Of a stretch of DNA of 64,000 nt, positions 43,531 through 52,993 are shown one piece after another. The translations under genes and the position numbers were made by a program. How positions within the stretch are numbered: position 1 is the stretch's first letter; each line of letters begins with the position of its first letter. Source of the stretch: Komagataeibacter xylinus (GTDB taxonomy: Bacteria > Pseudomonadota > Alphaproteobacteria > Acetobacterales > Acetobacteraceae); the NCBI RefSeq assembly GCF_009834365.1, contig NZ_CP041348.1, positions 2,455,001-2,519,000 on the forward strand. Reading direction: 5' to 3'. A model generated the notes under the pieces. It searched no databases. It had not been told where the DNA came from and saw nothing but the letters and a program-made list of their open reading frames with translations.

Positions 43531-44940
43531 ATGAGCACCACACAGTTTGATGTGATCGTGATTGGTGGCGGCCCTGGCGGCTATGTTGCGGCCATCCGCG
43601 CGGCCCAGCTCAAGCTGAAGGTCGCGGTGGTGGAGGCTTCCCAGCTTGGTGGCATCTGCCTCAACTGGGGCTGCATTCCCACCAAGGCGCTGCTGCGCGC
43701 CTCCGAGATCAACCACCTGCTGCACAACCTTGGCGAGTTCGGCTTTGCAGCCGATAACGTGCGCTTTGACTTCGACAGGGTGGTCAAGCGCTCGCGTGCG
43801 GTTTCAGCACAGCTTTCGGCTGGCGTGGCCCATCTGCTTAAAAAGCACAAGGTCACGGTCATCAGCGGTTTTGGCAGGCTGGCAGGCACGGCGGGCGCCA
43901 ACCGCAAGGTCTCGGTCAGCGTGGACGGTAAGGAGACCACCGTGCTGACCGCGCCGAACGTGATCGTGGCCACGGGTGCGCGCGCCCGCGTGCTGCCGGG
44001 GCTCGAGCCTGACGGCAAGCTGGTCTGGTCCTATCGCGAGGCCATGGTGCCCAAGGCCATGCCGCGCAGCCTGCTGGTGATCGGCTCGGGCGCGATTGGC
44101 GTGGAGTTCGCCTCCTTTTACCGCAACATGGGCGCGGAGGTGACCATTGTGGAAGTGGCTGACCGCATCCTGCCGGTGGAAGATGCCGAGATCAGCGGCT
44201 TTGCGCGCAAGGCGCTGGAAAAGCAGGGCATGAAGATCCTGACCGGGGCGAAGCTGGGCAAGATCACCAAGGGCGAGAATTCGGTCACGATCGAGGTGAG
44301 CGCGGGTGGCAGGACCACGCCCATCACGGTCGAGCGCGTGATCTCGGCCGTGGGCATTGTCGGCAATGTCGAGAATATCGGCCTTGAGGGCACAGCCATC
44401 AAGGTGGATCGCACCCATATTACGGTCGATCCCTACTGCCGCACGGGCGAGAAGGGCGTGTTCGCCATTGGTGACATCGCGGCCGCGCCCTGGCTTGCCC
44501 ACAAGGCCAGCCATGAAGGCGTGATGGTGGCGGAACTGATCGCGGGGCGCGAAGTGCACCCGATCAGCCCCATGAACATTCCCGGCTGCACCTACTGTCG
44601 CCCGCAGGTGGCCTCCGTTGGCCTGAGCGAGGAAAAGGCCAGGGCGGCGGGTTACAGCATCCGCGTCGGTCGCTTCCCGTTCATCGGCAATGGCAAGGCG
44701 ATTGCGATGGGCGAGCCCGAAGGCATGGTCAAGACCATCTTTGATGATGCCACCGGCGAACTGCTTGGCGCGCACATGGTTGGCGCGGAAGTGACCGAGA
44801 TGATCCAGGGCTACGTGATCGCCCGCACGGGTGAACTGACCGACGGGGAACTGAAGGAAACGGTCTTCCCGCACCCCACCATCTCGGAGACCATGCACGA
44901 GGCCGTGCTGGCCGCGTATGACGGGGCGCTGCATATCTGA
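43531..44940 (+). CDS. lpd: dihydrolipoyl dehydrogenase (E3)
   Basis: A 469-residue FAD flavoprotein disulfide reductase that reoxidises dihydrolipoyl groups with NAD. VIVIGGGPGGYVAAIRAA binds FAD, Cys43 and Cys48 form the redox disulfide (GGICLNWGCIPTKALL), IGSGAIGVEFAS binds NAD, and the C-terminal HPTISETMHE gives the His-Glu pair of the dimer partner. GAGGGAG upstream selects 43531. As last gene of the pdh cluster it is probably the pyruvate-complex E3. Confidence 0.95.
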   Translation: MSTTQFDVIVIGGGPGGYVAAIRAAQLKLKVAVVEASQLGGICLNWGCIPTKALLRASEINHLLHNLGEFGFAADNVRFDFDRVVKRSRAVSAQLSAGVAHLLKKHKVTVISGFGRLAGTAGANRKVSVSVDGKETTVLTAPNVIVATGARARVLPGLEPDGKLVWSYREAMVPKAMPRSLLVIGSGAIGVEFASFYRNMGAEVTIVEVADRILPVEDAEISGFARKALEKQGMKILTGAKLGKITKGENSVTIEVSAGGRTTPITVERVISAVGIVGNVENIGLEGTAIKVDRTHITVDPYCRTGEKGVFAIGDIAAAPWLAHKASHEGVMVAELIAGREVHPISPMNIPGCTYCRPQVASVGLSEEKARAAGYSIRVGRFPFIGNGKAIAMGEPEGMVKTIFDDATGELLGAHMVGAEVTEMIQGYVIARTGELTDGELKETVFPHPTISETMHEAVLAAYDGALHI

Positions 44941-44971
44941 CCGCCGGCTTGAGGCCGGGGGCAGGGGCCAT

Positions 44972-44992
44972 ACCGCACCCTGATCGTGCGGT
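44972..44992 (+). terminator. possible terminator hairpin after lpd
   Basis: ACCGCAC and GTGCGGT pair around a 7-base loop, 31 bases after the lpd stop. The following bases are TGTGATCC, a weak tail, so read-through into lipA is likely. Confidence 0.35.
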
Positions 44993-45091
44993 TGTGATCC
45001 AGCACCCGGCCCAGGGCGCCAAGAATGCTTGACGTCGTGCTGCAGGCGTTTCACTTCTGGTTATCTGCCTGTTTACGGGATTTTTTGCATC

Positions 45092-46084
45092 ATGTCCGTG
45101 CGTTTGATGATCGACCACCGCAAGAAGGGTGAAGCCACGCTGCGCCATCCAGAAAAGGCGCACAGGCCCGATAACCCCATCGCCCGCAAGCCAGAGTGGA
45201 TCCGCGTGCGGGCACCCAACCACCCCACCTATCACGAGACGCGCAGGCTCATGCGCGACAACAATCTCGTGACCGTGTGTGAGGAGGCTGCCTGCCCCAA
45301 TATTGGCGAATGCTGGTCGCAGCGCCACGCCACCATGATGATCATGGGTGAGATCTGCACCCGGGCCTGCGCGTTCTGCAATGTCACCACCGGGCTGCCC
45401 AACGCGCTTGATGCGGATGAGCCCGAACGTGTGGCCGATGCGGTGGCGAAGCTTGGCCTGCGGCACGTGGTCATTACATCGGTGGACCGTGACGACCTGC
45501 CCGATGGCGGCGCGCATCACTTCGCCCGCGTGATCGGCGCGATCCGGGCCAGCGCGCCCGACACCACCATCGAGATCCTGACGCCCGACTTCCTGCGCAA
45601 GCCCGGCGCGCTTGAGGTTGTGGTCCGCGCCCGGCCTGATGTGTTCAACCACAACCTCGAGACCGTGCCCCGGCTGTACACCACCATCCGCCCCGGCGCG
45701 CGGTATTACCAGTCGATGCGCCTGCTTGATGACGTGAAGCGGATGGACCCGTCCATCTTCACAAAATCGGGATTGATGCTGGGTCTGGGCGAAGAACGGC
45801 CCGAAATCCTGCAGGTCATGGATGACCTGCGCATTGCAGACGTTGATTTCATCACCCTGGGGCAATATCTCCAGCCTACGGTCAAGCATGCGGCGGTTGC
45901 CCGGTTTGTAACGCCTGAGGAATTTGCTGATTATGCGGGCATGGCCCGGGTGAAGGGCTTTCTGCAGGTCAGTTCCTCGCCCCTGACAAGGTCGTCGTAC
46001 CATGCGGATTCAGATTTTGCGCAGTTACGCGCCGCACGTGAGCAACGCCTGCGGGCAGAGCGTGGCGCAATGGAGATCAAGTAG
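45092..46084 (+). CDS. lipA: lipoyl synthase
   Basis: A 330-residue radical-SAM enzyme that inserts two sulfurs into protein-bound octanoyl groups. The radical-SAM cluster ligands are Cys89, Cys93 and Cys96 (CTRACAFC), the auxiliary cluster ligands Cys63, Cys68 and Cys74 ([12 protein letters not shown]), and the C-terminal serine ligand lies in LTRSSYHA. Placement behind pdh means the lipoyl maker is made with its clients, the lipoyl domains of PdhB and PdhC. The next gene starts on the base after its stop codon. Confidence 0.95.
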   Translation: MSVRLMIDHRKKGEATLRHPEKAHRPDNPIARKPEWIRVRAPNHPTYHETRRLMRDNNLVTVCEEAACPNIGECWSQRHATMMIMGEICTRACAFCNVTTGLPNALDADEPERVADAVAKLGLRHVVITSVDRDDLPDGGAHHFARVIGAIRASAPDTTIEILTPDFLRKPGALEVVVRARPDVFNHNLETVPRLYTTIRPGARYYQSMRLLDDVKRMDPSIFTKSGLMLGLGEERPEILQVMDDLRIADVDFITLGQYLQPTVKHAAVARFVTPEEFADYAGMARVKGFLQVSSSPLTRSSYHADSDFAQLRAAREQRLRAERGAMEIK

Positions 46085-46567
46085 ATGCCCACCCATGCCG
46101 AACGTCGGCTTATTGCCTATTCGCCCAGCCAGCTTTTTGACCTGGTGGCCGACGTCGGGAAATACCCCCAGTTCCTGCCGTGGTGCACCAGTGCCCGCGT
46201 ACGCACGCGCACCGCAACCGAACTGGTGGCTGACCTGACTATCGGGTTCGGCCCTTTTCGCGAGACATTCACCAGCCGTGTCCTGCTTGAAGCGCCCACG
46301 ACCATTCGTGTCAGCTACGAGAAGGGGCCGTTCCGTTATCTGAACAATGTCTGGACCTTCACGCCCGAGCCGCGTGGCTGTCTGGTCGATTTCTTTGTGG
46401 ATTTCGAGTTCAAGTCCCGCCTGTTGCAGGCCGCGATCGGGGTGGTGTTCAACGAGGCCGTGCGCCTCATGGTCTCGGCCTTCATCCGCCGTGCGCGTGA
46501 CATCTATGGCCCGCCGCCCGCCGCCGAGCCCGCGCAGGTGAGCGCCGCCAAGGCAGGCAACGCCTGA
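46085..46567 (+). CDS. RatA/COQ10 START-domain protein
   Basis: A 160-residue SRPBCC (START-like) protein. RRLIAYSPSQLFDLVADVGKYPQFLPWC at the N-terminus, broken by one residue, and the C-terminal LMVSAFIRRARDIYG match the RatA/COQ10 family. Bacterial members are annotated as RatA toxin, but the fold binds ubiquinone or lipids and the mitochondrial counterpart helps respiration; next to lipA and pdh a respiratory-chain lipid role is more likely than toxicity. No antitoxin-like partner is adjacent. The start follows the lipA stop with no gap. A Pro/Ala tail of about 20 residues ends it. Confidence 0.85.
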   Translation: MPTHAERRLIAYSPSQLFDLVADVGKYPQFLPWCTSARVRTRTATELVADLTIGFGPFRETFTSRVLLEAPTTIRVSYEKGPFRYLNNVWTFTPEPRGCLVDFFVDFEFKSRLLQAAIGVVFNEAVRLMVSAFIRRARDIYGPPPAAEPAQVSAAKAGNA

Positions 46568-46597
46568 TCTCCCGTATCGACGACAGGGAAATACTTC

Positions 46598-46879
46598 ATG
46601 AACAGAATCCTCCCCGCCATCATGGGTGCGGCACTTGTGTGCGCTGCCCCGCTGGCTCATGCAGCCTCGCCCGCGCCGCACAAGGTGGAAGCACCCGCGC
46701 CCGGCAGCGATGCCGAGACCGCTGACCTGAACGAGCAGAGCCTGCAGAAGGCCCGTGCAGCACTTCAGGCATCCGCGCCGGTTGCATCCACAGGTCACCC
46801 CGTGCAGGCACAGGGCACGGGCCAGACTTCAAGCCCCATTCACGTGCCCGAAACTGGCAGCACGGTAGCCGGGTACTAG
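46598..46879 (+). CDS. small secreted protein of unknown function
   Basis: A 93-residue protein with a clear signal peptide (NRILPAIMGAALVCAAPLAHA, cut near residue 23). The mature 70 residues are rich in Ala, Pro, Ser and Thr, without cysteines, and look disordered. No family recognised. It starts 30 bases after the RatA/COQ10 gene on the same strand and ends before a double hairpin repeat, so it is probably the last gene of that transcript. Confidence 0.65.
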   Translation: MNRILPAIMGAALVCAAPLAHAASPAPHKVEAPAPGSDAETADLNEQSLQKARAALQASAPVASTGHPVQAQGTGQTSSPIHVPETGSTVAGY

Positions 46880-46905
46880 GCCGCGCCAGCATATCGTTGA
46901 AACAG

Positions 46906-46942
46906 AAGAAAGTTTTTGGTTAAGCTTTTTACAAAAAGCTTA
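46906..46942 (+). repeat. 3'-UTR hairpin repeat, copy R8a (AAGCTT subtype)
   Basis: AGAAAGTTTTTGG leads into TAAGCTTTTT and AAAAAGCTTA, perfect 10-base arms with an AC loop (46921-46942). It follows the small secreted-protein gene by 27 bases. Confidence 0.7.
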
Positions 46943-46949
46943 GAAAAAA

Positions 46950-46995
46950 GCCGCCTTTTTTTAAAAAAAAGGCGGCGCCCAGAACTTTTATTATT
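46950..46995 (-). repeat. 3'-UTR hairpin repeat, copy R8b, reverse orientation
   Basis: On the minus strand AATAATAAAAGTTCTGGG precedes a GCCGCC...GGCGGC stem with a long T/A middle (46950-46976). It lies directly after the cinA-type gene's stop at 47006 and reads in that gene's direction, back to back with R8a. Confidence 0.7.
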
Positions 46996-47005
46996 GTGTC
47001 GCCCT

Positions 47006-47509
47006 TCATTCCGCGGCCAGTCGACCCGCGTGGTCAAGCAGCAGGCCAAGGGCCGCGCGCACGGCCTGGGTGCGGATATCCCACCGTTCCCCCGCAAAAT
47101 TATGCGAGACCGTATGCACGGTGCCGCTACCCGCCACGGCAAACCAGACCAGCCCCACCGGCTTGCCCGGCGTGCTCCCGCCGGGGCCTGCAATGCCGGT
47201 AATGGCGACCGACAGGTTGGCATCGGGCGCATGGCCGAGCGCACCCTGCGCCATGGCGGCGGCGACCTCGCGGCTGACCGCGCCGTATTCTTCCAGCAGT
47301 TTCAGCGGCACGCCCAGCGCATGGTGTTTCATGCTGTTGGAGTAGGTGACAAAACCGCCGCATACGACATCGGACGCGCCAGCGGCTTCGGTCAGGGCGG
47401 CAGCCAGCAGGCCGCCGGTGCAGCTTTCCGCCGTGACAACACGCTGGCCTGCTGCGCGCAGGCGGGCCAGGGCATCGGGCATGTGGCTCAGGAAGGTGTC
47501 AGGTAACAT
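47006..47509 (-). CDS. pncC: CinA C-terminal domain protein, nicotinamide-nucleotide amidase
   Basis: A 167-residue protein consisting only of the CinA C-terminal domain. AESCTGGLLAAALTE with the conserved Ser/Thr/Gly site, and ITGIAGPGGSTPGKPVGLVW, are diagnostic. PncC deamidates nicotinamide mononucleotide to nicotinic acid mononucleotide, recycling NAD breakdown products. The N-terminal MoeA-like half of full CinA is absent, as in E. coli PncC (YgaD). It is the last gene of the minus-strand group that contains pgpA, 35 bases after it. Confidence 0.92.
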   Translation of the reverse strand: MLPDTFLSHMPDALARLRAAGQRVVTAESCTGGLLAAALTEAAGASDVVCGGFVTYSNSMKHHALGVPLKLLEEYGAVSREVAAAMAQGALGHAPDANLSVAITGIAGPGGSTPGKPVGLVWFAVAGSGTVHTVSHNFAGERWDIRTQAVRAALGLLLDHAGRLAAE

Positions 47510-47544
47510 CCGCGGCGTTCTCCTCTTTCAGGGGTGTCAACGCA

Positions 47545-48009
47545 TCAGGCAAGGCAACGGATGCCTGTCAGGATTGCAGCCGCCATAAGTCCGGCCACCA
47601 CGTCATCACCCATGATGCCCAGCGCATCATGCCTGCGGTCGAACCAGCCCACGGGGCCGGGCTTGGTAATGTCAAACAGGCGGAACAGGGCGAAGGCCAG
47701 CGCCAGCCACAGCCCATCGGCCCAGCGCAGGCCAGCAAGCGGCAGCGGGGCGAGGGGGAACATGGCAATCCACATGCCCGCTACCTCATCAATCACGATC
47801 CAGCCGTGATCTTCCCCGCCAGAGGCAAGCTGTGTTGCGCGGTAGCCGACAAAGGTCACCACCAGCACCGCCAGCGCCATCCATATCCACTGCCCCAGCA
47901 GCGGCACGCCCACGATCAGCGCGGCGAGCGAGCCCACCGTGCCCGGCGCGCGTGGGGCAAAGCCGGTGCCACAGAAACTTGCAATGAAGCGGGCGGCAGA
48001 AAGCGCCAT
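47545..48009 (-). CDS. pgpA: phosphatidylglycerophosphatase A
   Basis: A 154-residue inner-membrane phosphatase that makes phosphatidylglycerol from its phosphate. The conserved acidic motif DEVAGMWIAM and ending motif FRLFDITKPGPVGWFDRR with a following DDVVAG are clear; three to four hydrophobic segments are visible. Its start overlaps the stop of the lytic transglycosylase gene by one base (TGATG). Cardiolipin synthase (cls) further right would use its product. Confidence 0.93.
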   Translation of the reverse strand: MALSAARFIASFCGTGFAPRAPGTVGSLAALIVGVPLLGQWIWMALAVLVVTFVGYRATQLASGGEDHGWIVIDEVAGMWIAMFPLAPLPLAGLRWADGLWLALAFALFRLFDITKPGPVGWFDRRHDALGIMGDDVVAGLMAAAILTGIRCLA

Positions 48010-50003
48010 CAGCCTGCTCCCAGTGCCGGGTCGGTGGCCTGATAGATGGCCATGTTCTCCTCCACCCGTTCCACGTAGTTGCGTGTCTCGCCAAAGGGAA
48101 TGCTCTCGATCCAGTCCAGCATGGCATCGGGCACCGGGGTGTCGCGCGCCGGGTTGCCCAGAGTGAGCAGCCAGCCATCGGTGCGGTGGGGGCCTGCGTT
48201 ATAGGCGGCCGCCACGTAGGGCACGGCACCGCCCACGCGCCGGGCAATATCGGCCAGGTAGGCTGCGCCAAGCTGCATGTTCAGGTCCGGGTTGGTCAGG
48301 CTGGCGGCGCTGACATTCACGTTAAGGCCCGCCTTGCGCGCCACTTCACGCGCGGTGGGCACGAGCAACTGCATTAGGCCCACTGCATGGGCGGGGCTGA
48401 CCACGCCTGCGTCAAACCCGCTTTCCTGCCGGGTTATGGCCAGTTCCACATCGGGCGGCAGGGTGCTTGTGGGGGGCGCGCAGGCGCGCGGCCAGCCTTC
48501 ATGCACCAGTGTCAGCCCATCCTTGCCCGCCAGCCGGGCCACCATCACGGCGGCATCGGGCATGCCAAGGCGGGTGGCCATGCGGGCGGCGAGCACGTGG
48601 GTGGTGGGGCTGGTACCTTGGGCATCAAGCGCAAGGACGAAGTCACGCGCATGGTGGCGGTCGTTCCACGCCACAAGAATCTCGGCGGCACGGGCGAGGT
48701 CGGTGGTGTCGAACCGCACGGAATCGGCCACGCCGGGGGTGGGTTCGCTCTCGCGCAGTAGCCGCGCGCGGATCTGGCGGCCTGCCTGCTCGGGCGTGAT
48801 GAGCTGATTGGCGCGGTTGCCCGCCAGCCATTCAATGGCCATCTGGCCATAAAAGGTGTTGGCAAGGCTTGCCGCCTGCGTCCATTGCGCGCGGGCCGGG
48901 CCGTGGCGCCCGCGCGCCCAGAGCGCACGCCCTACCCAGAACAGCCCCCGGCTGCGGGTAATGACCGGCACCGCCTGCGCCAGCGGGGCGAAATCGGCCT
49001 GTGCATGTTCGGCATCATGCAGGTATTCCAGCCGGATCCAGCCTGCAAGGAACAGGGCATCATAATGGTTGGCCGAGCCGATATCCGCCGTGTCACTGGC
49101 CAGGAACAGCGCGTCATCCACCCGGTGGGCCAGCAGCAGGTCGCGCGCCAGCCCGTCACGCTCGCGCCAGAACACGGTGGCAATGGCGGGGGTCTGCTGC
49201 TTTTCGGTGTCCACGCCACGGGCGCGCCATAGGGCCAGCGCCTCATCGAGGCGTTGCGCGTGGTGCAGCCAGCGCAACTGGTCAAGCACCAGCGCGCCAT
49301 CAGCCTGCTGCTCGGGCGGCAGGGTGCTCAGGGTCTCTTCCGCCTGCGGGTCGTTGCGGCGAAAAGCCAGACGCGCGCGGGCCACGGGCTGCTGCGTGGC
49401 TTCAAGCAGCGCCACCTGCCGGGTCGCGGCATCCATCTTGCCCGCGCGTTCCTGCCGGTCAAAGCGCTGCCAGTGGTCCTGTGGCGTAAACTGTGGCCCG
49501 AAGCCTGCCAGCAGGGCCTGTGCATCCGTGGGGCTGTCGGCGCGGTTGATCCATGCATCACGTGCCCAGGCCGCCAGTTTTGCGGGGGCGGGGCTGGCAT
49601 GGGCGCAGCGTAGCAGGGCGTACACGTCAGTCAGCGGCAGGCGGGGGCACAGCGCGCCTGCCACCGCATCATCCGCTTCGCCCGCCAGGGCCTGCTGGTA
49701 GTGGGCGAGCAGGAGGCCGCGCTGGGGCCAGGCGGGGTTTTCGTTCAGGAAGGTGGCGTATTCCTCCGCCGTGCCGCCATTGCCCGAGAGCAGGCGCAGA
49801 TAGACCAGCAGCTTGGCCGCGATGGGGTCATCATCGGCATTGCCCGTGGCGGCCTGTCGCGGCGTGGGCCAGTCGCTTTCCGCCGGTGCGGTGGCTGCAG
49901 GCGCAGGGGTGGCCAGCCCCGCCATGACGGTGGCAAGGCAGGCTGCCCGACCCCATTGGCGCAGGCATCCGGGGCGCAGAAGGAGGGGCGTGAGGCGCGG
50001 CAT
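48009..50003 (-). CDS. slt: soluble lytic murein transglycosylase, Slt70-like
   Basis: A 664-residue periplasmic enzyme that cleaves peptidoglycan to 1,6-anhydro-muropeptides. A signal peptide (about 1-35, CLATVMAGLATPAPA) precedes a long helical alpha-superhelix and the C-terminal SLT domain: catalytic Glu527 in ITRQESGFDAG, HAVGLMQLLVPTAREVA, and AAYNAGPHR. Its start shares a base with the stop of the upstream yjbE-type gene (TGATG), and its stop shares one with the start of pgpA. Role likely in cell-wall turnover and division. Confidence 0.93.
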   Translation of the reverse strand: MPRLTPLLLRPGCLRQWGRAACLATVMAGLATPAPAATAPAESDWPTPRQAATGNADDDPIAAKLLVYLRLLSGNGGTAEEYATFLNENPAWPQRGLLLAHYQQALAGEADDAVAGALCPRLPLTDVYALLRCAHASPAPAKLAAWARDAWINRADSPTDAQALLAGFGPQFTPQDHWQRFDRQERAGKMDAATRQVALLEATQQPVARARLAFRRNDPQAEETLSTLPPEQQADGALVLDQLRWLHHAQRLDEALALWRARGVDTEKQQTPAIATVFWRERDGLARDLLLAHRVDDALFLASDTADIGSANHYDALFLAGWIRLEYLHDAEHAQADFAPLAQAVPVITRSRGLFWVGRALWARGRHGPARAQWTQAASLANTFYGQMAIEWLAGNRANQLITPEQAGRQIRARLLRESEPTPGVADSVRFDTTDLARAAEILVAWNDRHHARDFVLALDAQGTSPTTHVLAARMATRLGMPDAAVMVARLAGKDGLTLVHEGWPRACAPPTSTLPPDVELAITRQESGFDAGVVSPAHAVGLMQLLVPTAREVARKAGLNVNVSAASLTNPDLNMQLGAAYLADIARRVGGAVPYVAAAYNAGPHRTDGWLLTLGNPARDTPVPDAMLDWIESIPFGETRNYVERVEENMAIYQATDPALGAG

Positions 50004-50605
50004 CAGCCATGCCCCACATGCGTCCAGACCTCGCCACCGCCCTTGACGATCAGTTCAATGGCCACCGCCAGCACCACCAGCAGCCCCACCCACGAAATCC
50101 ATTTGTACCGCTCCAGCAGCCTGGCAATGAGCGAGGCCGCAACCGCCATCAGCACCACTGATATGACCAGCCCGCTCACCAGCACGCCCATATGCTCGCC
50201 CGCGGCCCCGGCCACGGCCAGCACATTGTCCAGGCTCATGGACAGGTCGGCCACGATAATGCGGATGATGGCGTTACGCAGGGAACCGGGGGCAGGGGTA
50301 TCCGTTTCGGCATGGCCATCACCGCGCATCTCGCGGAACATGCGCCAGCACACCCACATCAGCAGGAGGCCGCCCGCCAGTGTCAGCCCGATGATGGCCA
50401 GCAGCCTGACCGCCACCAGCGCCAGCCCGATGCGGATGACGGCAGCCCCCAGCACGCCGCACAATATGGCGATTCGGCGTGACTGCTGCGGCAGGTTGCG
50501 CACCGCCATGCCCACCACAATGGCGTTATCACCCGCCAGGGTCACGTCAATCAGGATAACCTGGGCCAGTGCGTATAGGGAAGACGGGGAAAAAATGGCT
50601 GACAT
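50003..50605 (-). CDS. YjbE/TerC-family integral membrane protein, putative metal exporter
   Basis: A 200-residue membrane protein with about seven helices. The paired acidic motifs of the TerC fold, DVTLAGDNAIVVG (about 20-32) and DLSMSLDNVLAVAG (about 118-131), are present. Relatives such as Alx, MeeY/MeeF and YceF export manganese or load it onto exported proteins. The ATG at 50605 begins a short soluble lead-in to helix 1; the longer frame from 50833 is not coding. I looked for a yybP-ykoY manganese riboswitch upstream and saw no match. It heads the yjbE-slt-pgpA-pncC group and is divergent from purB. Confidence 0.87.
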   Translation of the reverse strand: MSAIFSPSSLYALAQVILIDVTLAGDNAIVVGMAVRNLPQQSRRIAILCGVLGAAVIRIGLALVAVRLLAIIGLTLAGGLLLMWVCWRMFREMRGDGHAETDTPAPGSLRNAIIRIIVADLSMSLDNVLAVAGAAGEHMGVLVSGLVISVVLMAVAASLIARLLERYKWISWVGLLVVLAVAIELIVKGGGEVWTHVGHG

Positions 50606-50831
50606 GGGCAGAGAAGTTCCTGAGGGAAAGGTCGTGCCGCCGTTCGGCAGGCGTGGCAGGTGCTTTATGCCGCCGTGCGCGTACAACATGCAATCATGCC
50701 TGTCATGACAGATTGTATGCCATGCGCGGAATGCGGCGTGAATATAAGGGAGACGCACGCGCCAGAATTGGCTAGGAAGGCGGCCTGAACCTGATTGTGT
50801 CGCCTTTTTTGAGCCAAGGAAGCCCGAGAAC

Positions 50832-52184
50832 ATGGTACCGCGCTATACCCGCCCCGTCATGGCCGCCATCTGGTCCCCCGAGAACCGCTACCGCATCTGG
50901 TTCGAGATCGAGGCCCTCGCTTGCGAGGCCATGGCGGAATACGGTGCGATCCCGGCCGAGGCCGCCAGGACCATCCGCGAGAAGGGCGATGCCGCCATGG
51001 CCGCCTTCTCGCAGGTCGATCTTGACCGCATTGACGAGATCGAGGCCGAAACACGCCACGATGTCATCGCCTTCCTGACCTGGCTGGCCGAGAAGGTCGG
51101 CCCCGATAGCCGCTTCGTGCATCTGGGCATGACCTCGTCGGACGTGCTCGACACCTGCCTGTCGGTGCAGATGGTGCAGGCGACCGACCTGCTCCTGCAG
51201 GATGTCGATGCCGTGCTGGCAGCGCTGAAGCGTCGCGCGTTCGAGCACAAATACACGCTCACCATCGGCCGCAGCCACGCCATCCACGCCGAGCCGACCT
51301 CATTCGGGCTGAAGATCGCGGGCCATTATGCCGAGTTCGCCCGCAACCGTGAGCGCCTTGTCCGCGCGCGTGAGGAAATTGCCGTCTGCGCCATTTCGGG
51401 CGCCGTGGGCACCTACGCCCATATCGACCCCCGCGTTGAGGACTATGTGGCCAAAAAGCTGGGCCTGAAGCCCGAGGACGTGTCCACCCAGGTCATTCCG
51501 CGTGACCGGCATGCAGCCTATTTCTGCGCGCTTGCGGTCATTGCCAGCGGCATCGAGCGGCTGGCCACCGAAGTGCGTCACCTTCAGCGCTCGGAAGTGC
51601 GCGAGGCGGAAGAGTTCTTCCACAAGGGGCAGAAGGGCTCCTCGGCCATGCCGCACAAGCGCAACCCCGTGCTGTCGGAAAACCTGACCGGGCTTGCCCG
51701 CCTCGTGCGCTCGCATGTCATTCCCGCACTCGAGAACGTGGCGCTGTGGCATGAGCGTGACATCAGCCACTCCTCCGTCGAGCGCAATATCTGCCCCGAT
51801 GGCACGATCGGCCTCGATTTCGCGCTCATGCGCCTTGCGGGCATGATGGAAAAGCTGGTGGTCTATCCCGACCAGATGCAGGCCAATATCGAGAGCCTTG
51901 GCGGTGTTGTGCATTCGGGCGAAGTGCTGCTGGCCCTTGCGCGCGCGGGCATCCTGCGTGAGGATGCGTACCGCATCGTGCAGCGCAACGCCATGGAAAC
52001 ATGGACGAAGCTGGGCCACAAGGATGGCAGGACCTTCCGCGAGAACCTGGCTGCCGACCCTGAAGTGGCGGGCCGGGTGCCGGCGGAAGTGCTCGATGCG
52101 GCGATGGACAGCAATGCCCATCTGGGCAAGATCGACCATACCTTCACCCGCGTGTTTGGTGAGGCAGGCCCCGCACGGAGCTGA
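50832..52184 (+). CDS. purB: adenylosuccinate lyase
   Basis: A 450-residue fumarase/aspartase-superfamily enzyme acting twice in purine synthesis: SAICAR to AICAR and adenylosuccinate to AMP. The superfamily signature is KGSSAMPHKRNPV (about residues 272-284), with TSSDVLDTCLS and GRSHAIHAEPTSFGLK giving the other active-site regions. The start at 50832 has AAGGA upstream. It is separated from purC by the NRDE gene but all four point the same way. Length is normal. Confidence 0.95.
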   Translation: MVPRYTRPVMAAIWSPENRYRIWFEIEALACEAMAEYGAIPAEAARTIREKGDAAMAAFSQVDLDRIDEIEAETRHDVIAFLTWLAEKVGPDSRFVHLGMTSSDVLDTCLSVQMVQATDLLLQDVDAVLAALKRRAFEHKYTLTIGRSHAIHAEPTSFGLKIAGHYAEFARNRERLVRAREEIAVCAISGAVGTYAHIDPRVEDYVAKKLGLKPEDVSTQVIPRDRHAAYFCALAVIASGIERLATEVRHLQRSEVREAEEFFHKGQKGSSAMPHKRNPVLSENLTGLARLVRSHVIPALENVALWHERDISHSSVERNICPDGTIGLDFALMRLAGMMEKLVVYPDQMQANIESLGGVVHSGEVLLALARAGILREDAYRIVQRNAMETWTKLGHKDGRTFRENLAADPEVAGRVPAEVLDAAMDSNAHLGKIDHTFTRVFGEAGPARS

Positions 52185-52226
52185 TGCCCCGTGCCCTGAC
52201 GGAAAACAGCAGCAGGATATCGAGGC

Positions 52227-52967
52227 GTGTGCACAGTCGTCATTTCCCACGATCCGGATCAGGACTGGCCGCTGCTCATGGCGGCCAACCGTGACGAACG
52301 CCTCGACCGGCCCTGGCTGCCACCGGGGCGGCACTGGGCCGACCAGCCCAATGTCACTGGCGGGCAGGACCAGGTAGCCGGTGGCTCGTGGCTCACGCTC
52401 AATGATGCGGGCGTGGTCGCAGGCATCATGAACCGCGTGGGCAGCCTTGGCCCCATGCCGGGCAAGAACTCGCGCGGGGCGCTGCCGCTGCTGGCAGGGC
52501 GGTTTGATACGGCGCGGGCGGCGGTGGAACACATCGCCACCATTGATGCAGGGGCATGGCGCTCGTTCAACATGATCGTGGCGGACGGGGCTGATGCGTT
52601 CTTCATCCGCGGCCCGGGCTACGGCCAGCCGCAGGTGGAAAAGCTCGCACCCGGCGTGCACATGGTCGCCACCACCGACCCCGATGACATGGGCATGCCG
52701 CGCATTGCCCGCCACCTGCCGCGCTTTCGGGCAGCAATCCGGCCCGTGCCGCCGGGATGGACCGCCTGGACCGCGCTGCTCGCCGACCGTTCGCTGCCTG
52801 CGGGCAGCGAACTCAACATCCCGCCGCGCTCGGGCTTTGGCACGTGCAGTTCATCGGCCATCGGGGTGGCAAAAGATGACCGCCGGTCGTGGTTCTTTGC
52901 CGCAGGTGCGCCCGACCGCGTGGGCTACCGGCCCATCGATCTCGGTGCGCCACAGCCACGGGCTTAA
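52227..52967 (+). CDS. NRDE/TANGO2-family protein
   Basis: A 246-residue protein of the NRDE (TANGO2) family. The family's N-terminal nucleophile hydrolase-like start is intact: Cys2 directly after the initiator (MCTVV), then AANRDERLDRP, the NRDE motif; the later GGSWLTLNDAGVVAGIMNR and SRGALP are also typical. GTG is the start, which the Cys2 rule supports. TANGO2 proteins are linked to heme trafficking or lipid metabolism in eukaryotes; the bacterial role is unclear. It lies between purB and purC and may share their transcript. Confidence 0.88.
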   Translation: MCTVVISHDPDQDWPLLMAANRDERLDRPWLPPGRHWADQPNVTGGQDQVAGGSWLTLNDAGVVAGIMNRVGSLGPMPGKNSRGALPLLAGRFDTARAAVEHIATIDAGAWRSFNMIVADGADAFFIRGPGYGQPQVEKLAPGVHMVATTDPDDMGMPRIARHLPRFRAAIRPVPPGWTAWTALLADRSLPAGSELNIPPRSGFGTCSSSAIGVAKDDRRSWFFAAGAPDRVGYRPIDLGAPQPRA

Positions 52968-52993
52968 GGTAAATATGGTATCTTCCCGCCCGG

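Noticed and set aside
46085..46567. RatA toxin of a toxin-antitoxin pair
   Set aside because: No antitoxin-like gene is adjacent, and the context (lipA, pdh) fits the COQ10-type lipid-binding role better.
50606..50831. Possible yybP-ykoY manganese riboswitch before the TerC-family gene
   Set aside because: The conserved loops of that class were not found on the minus strand here.
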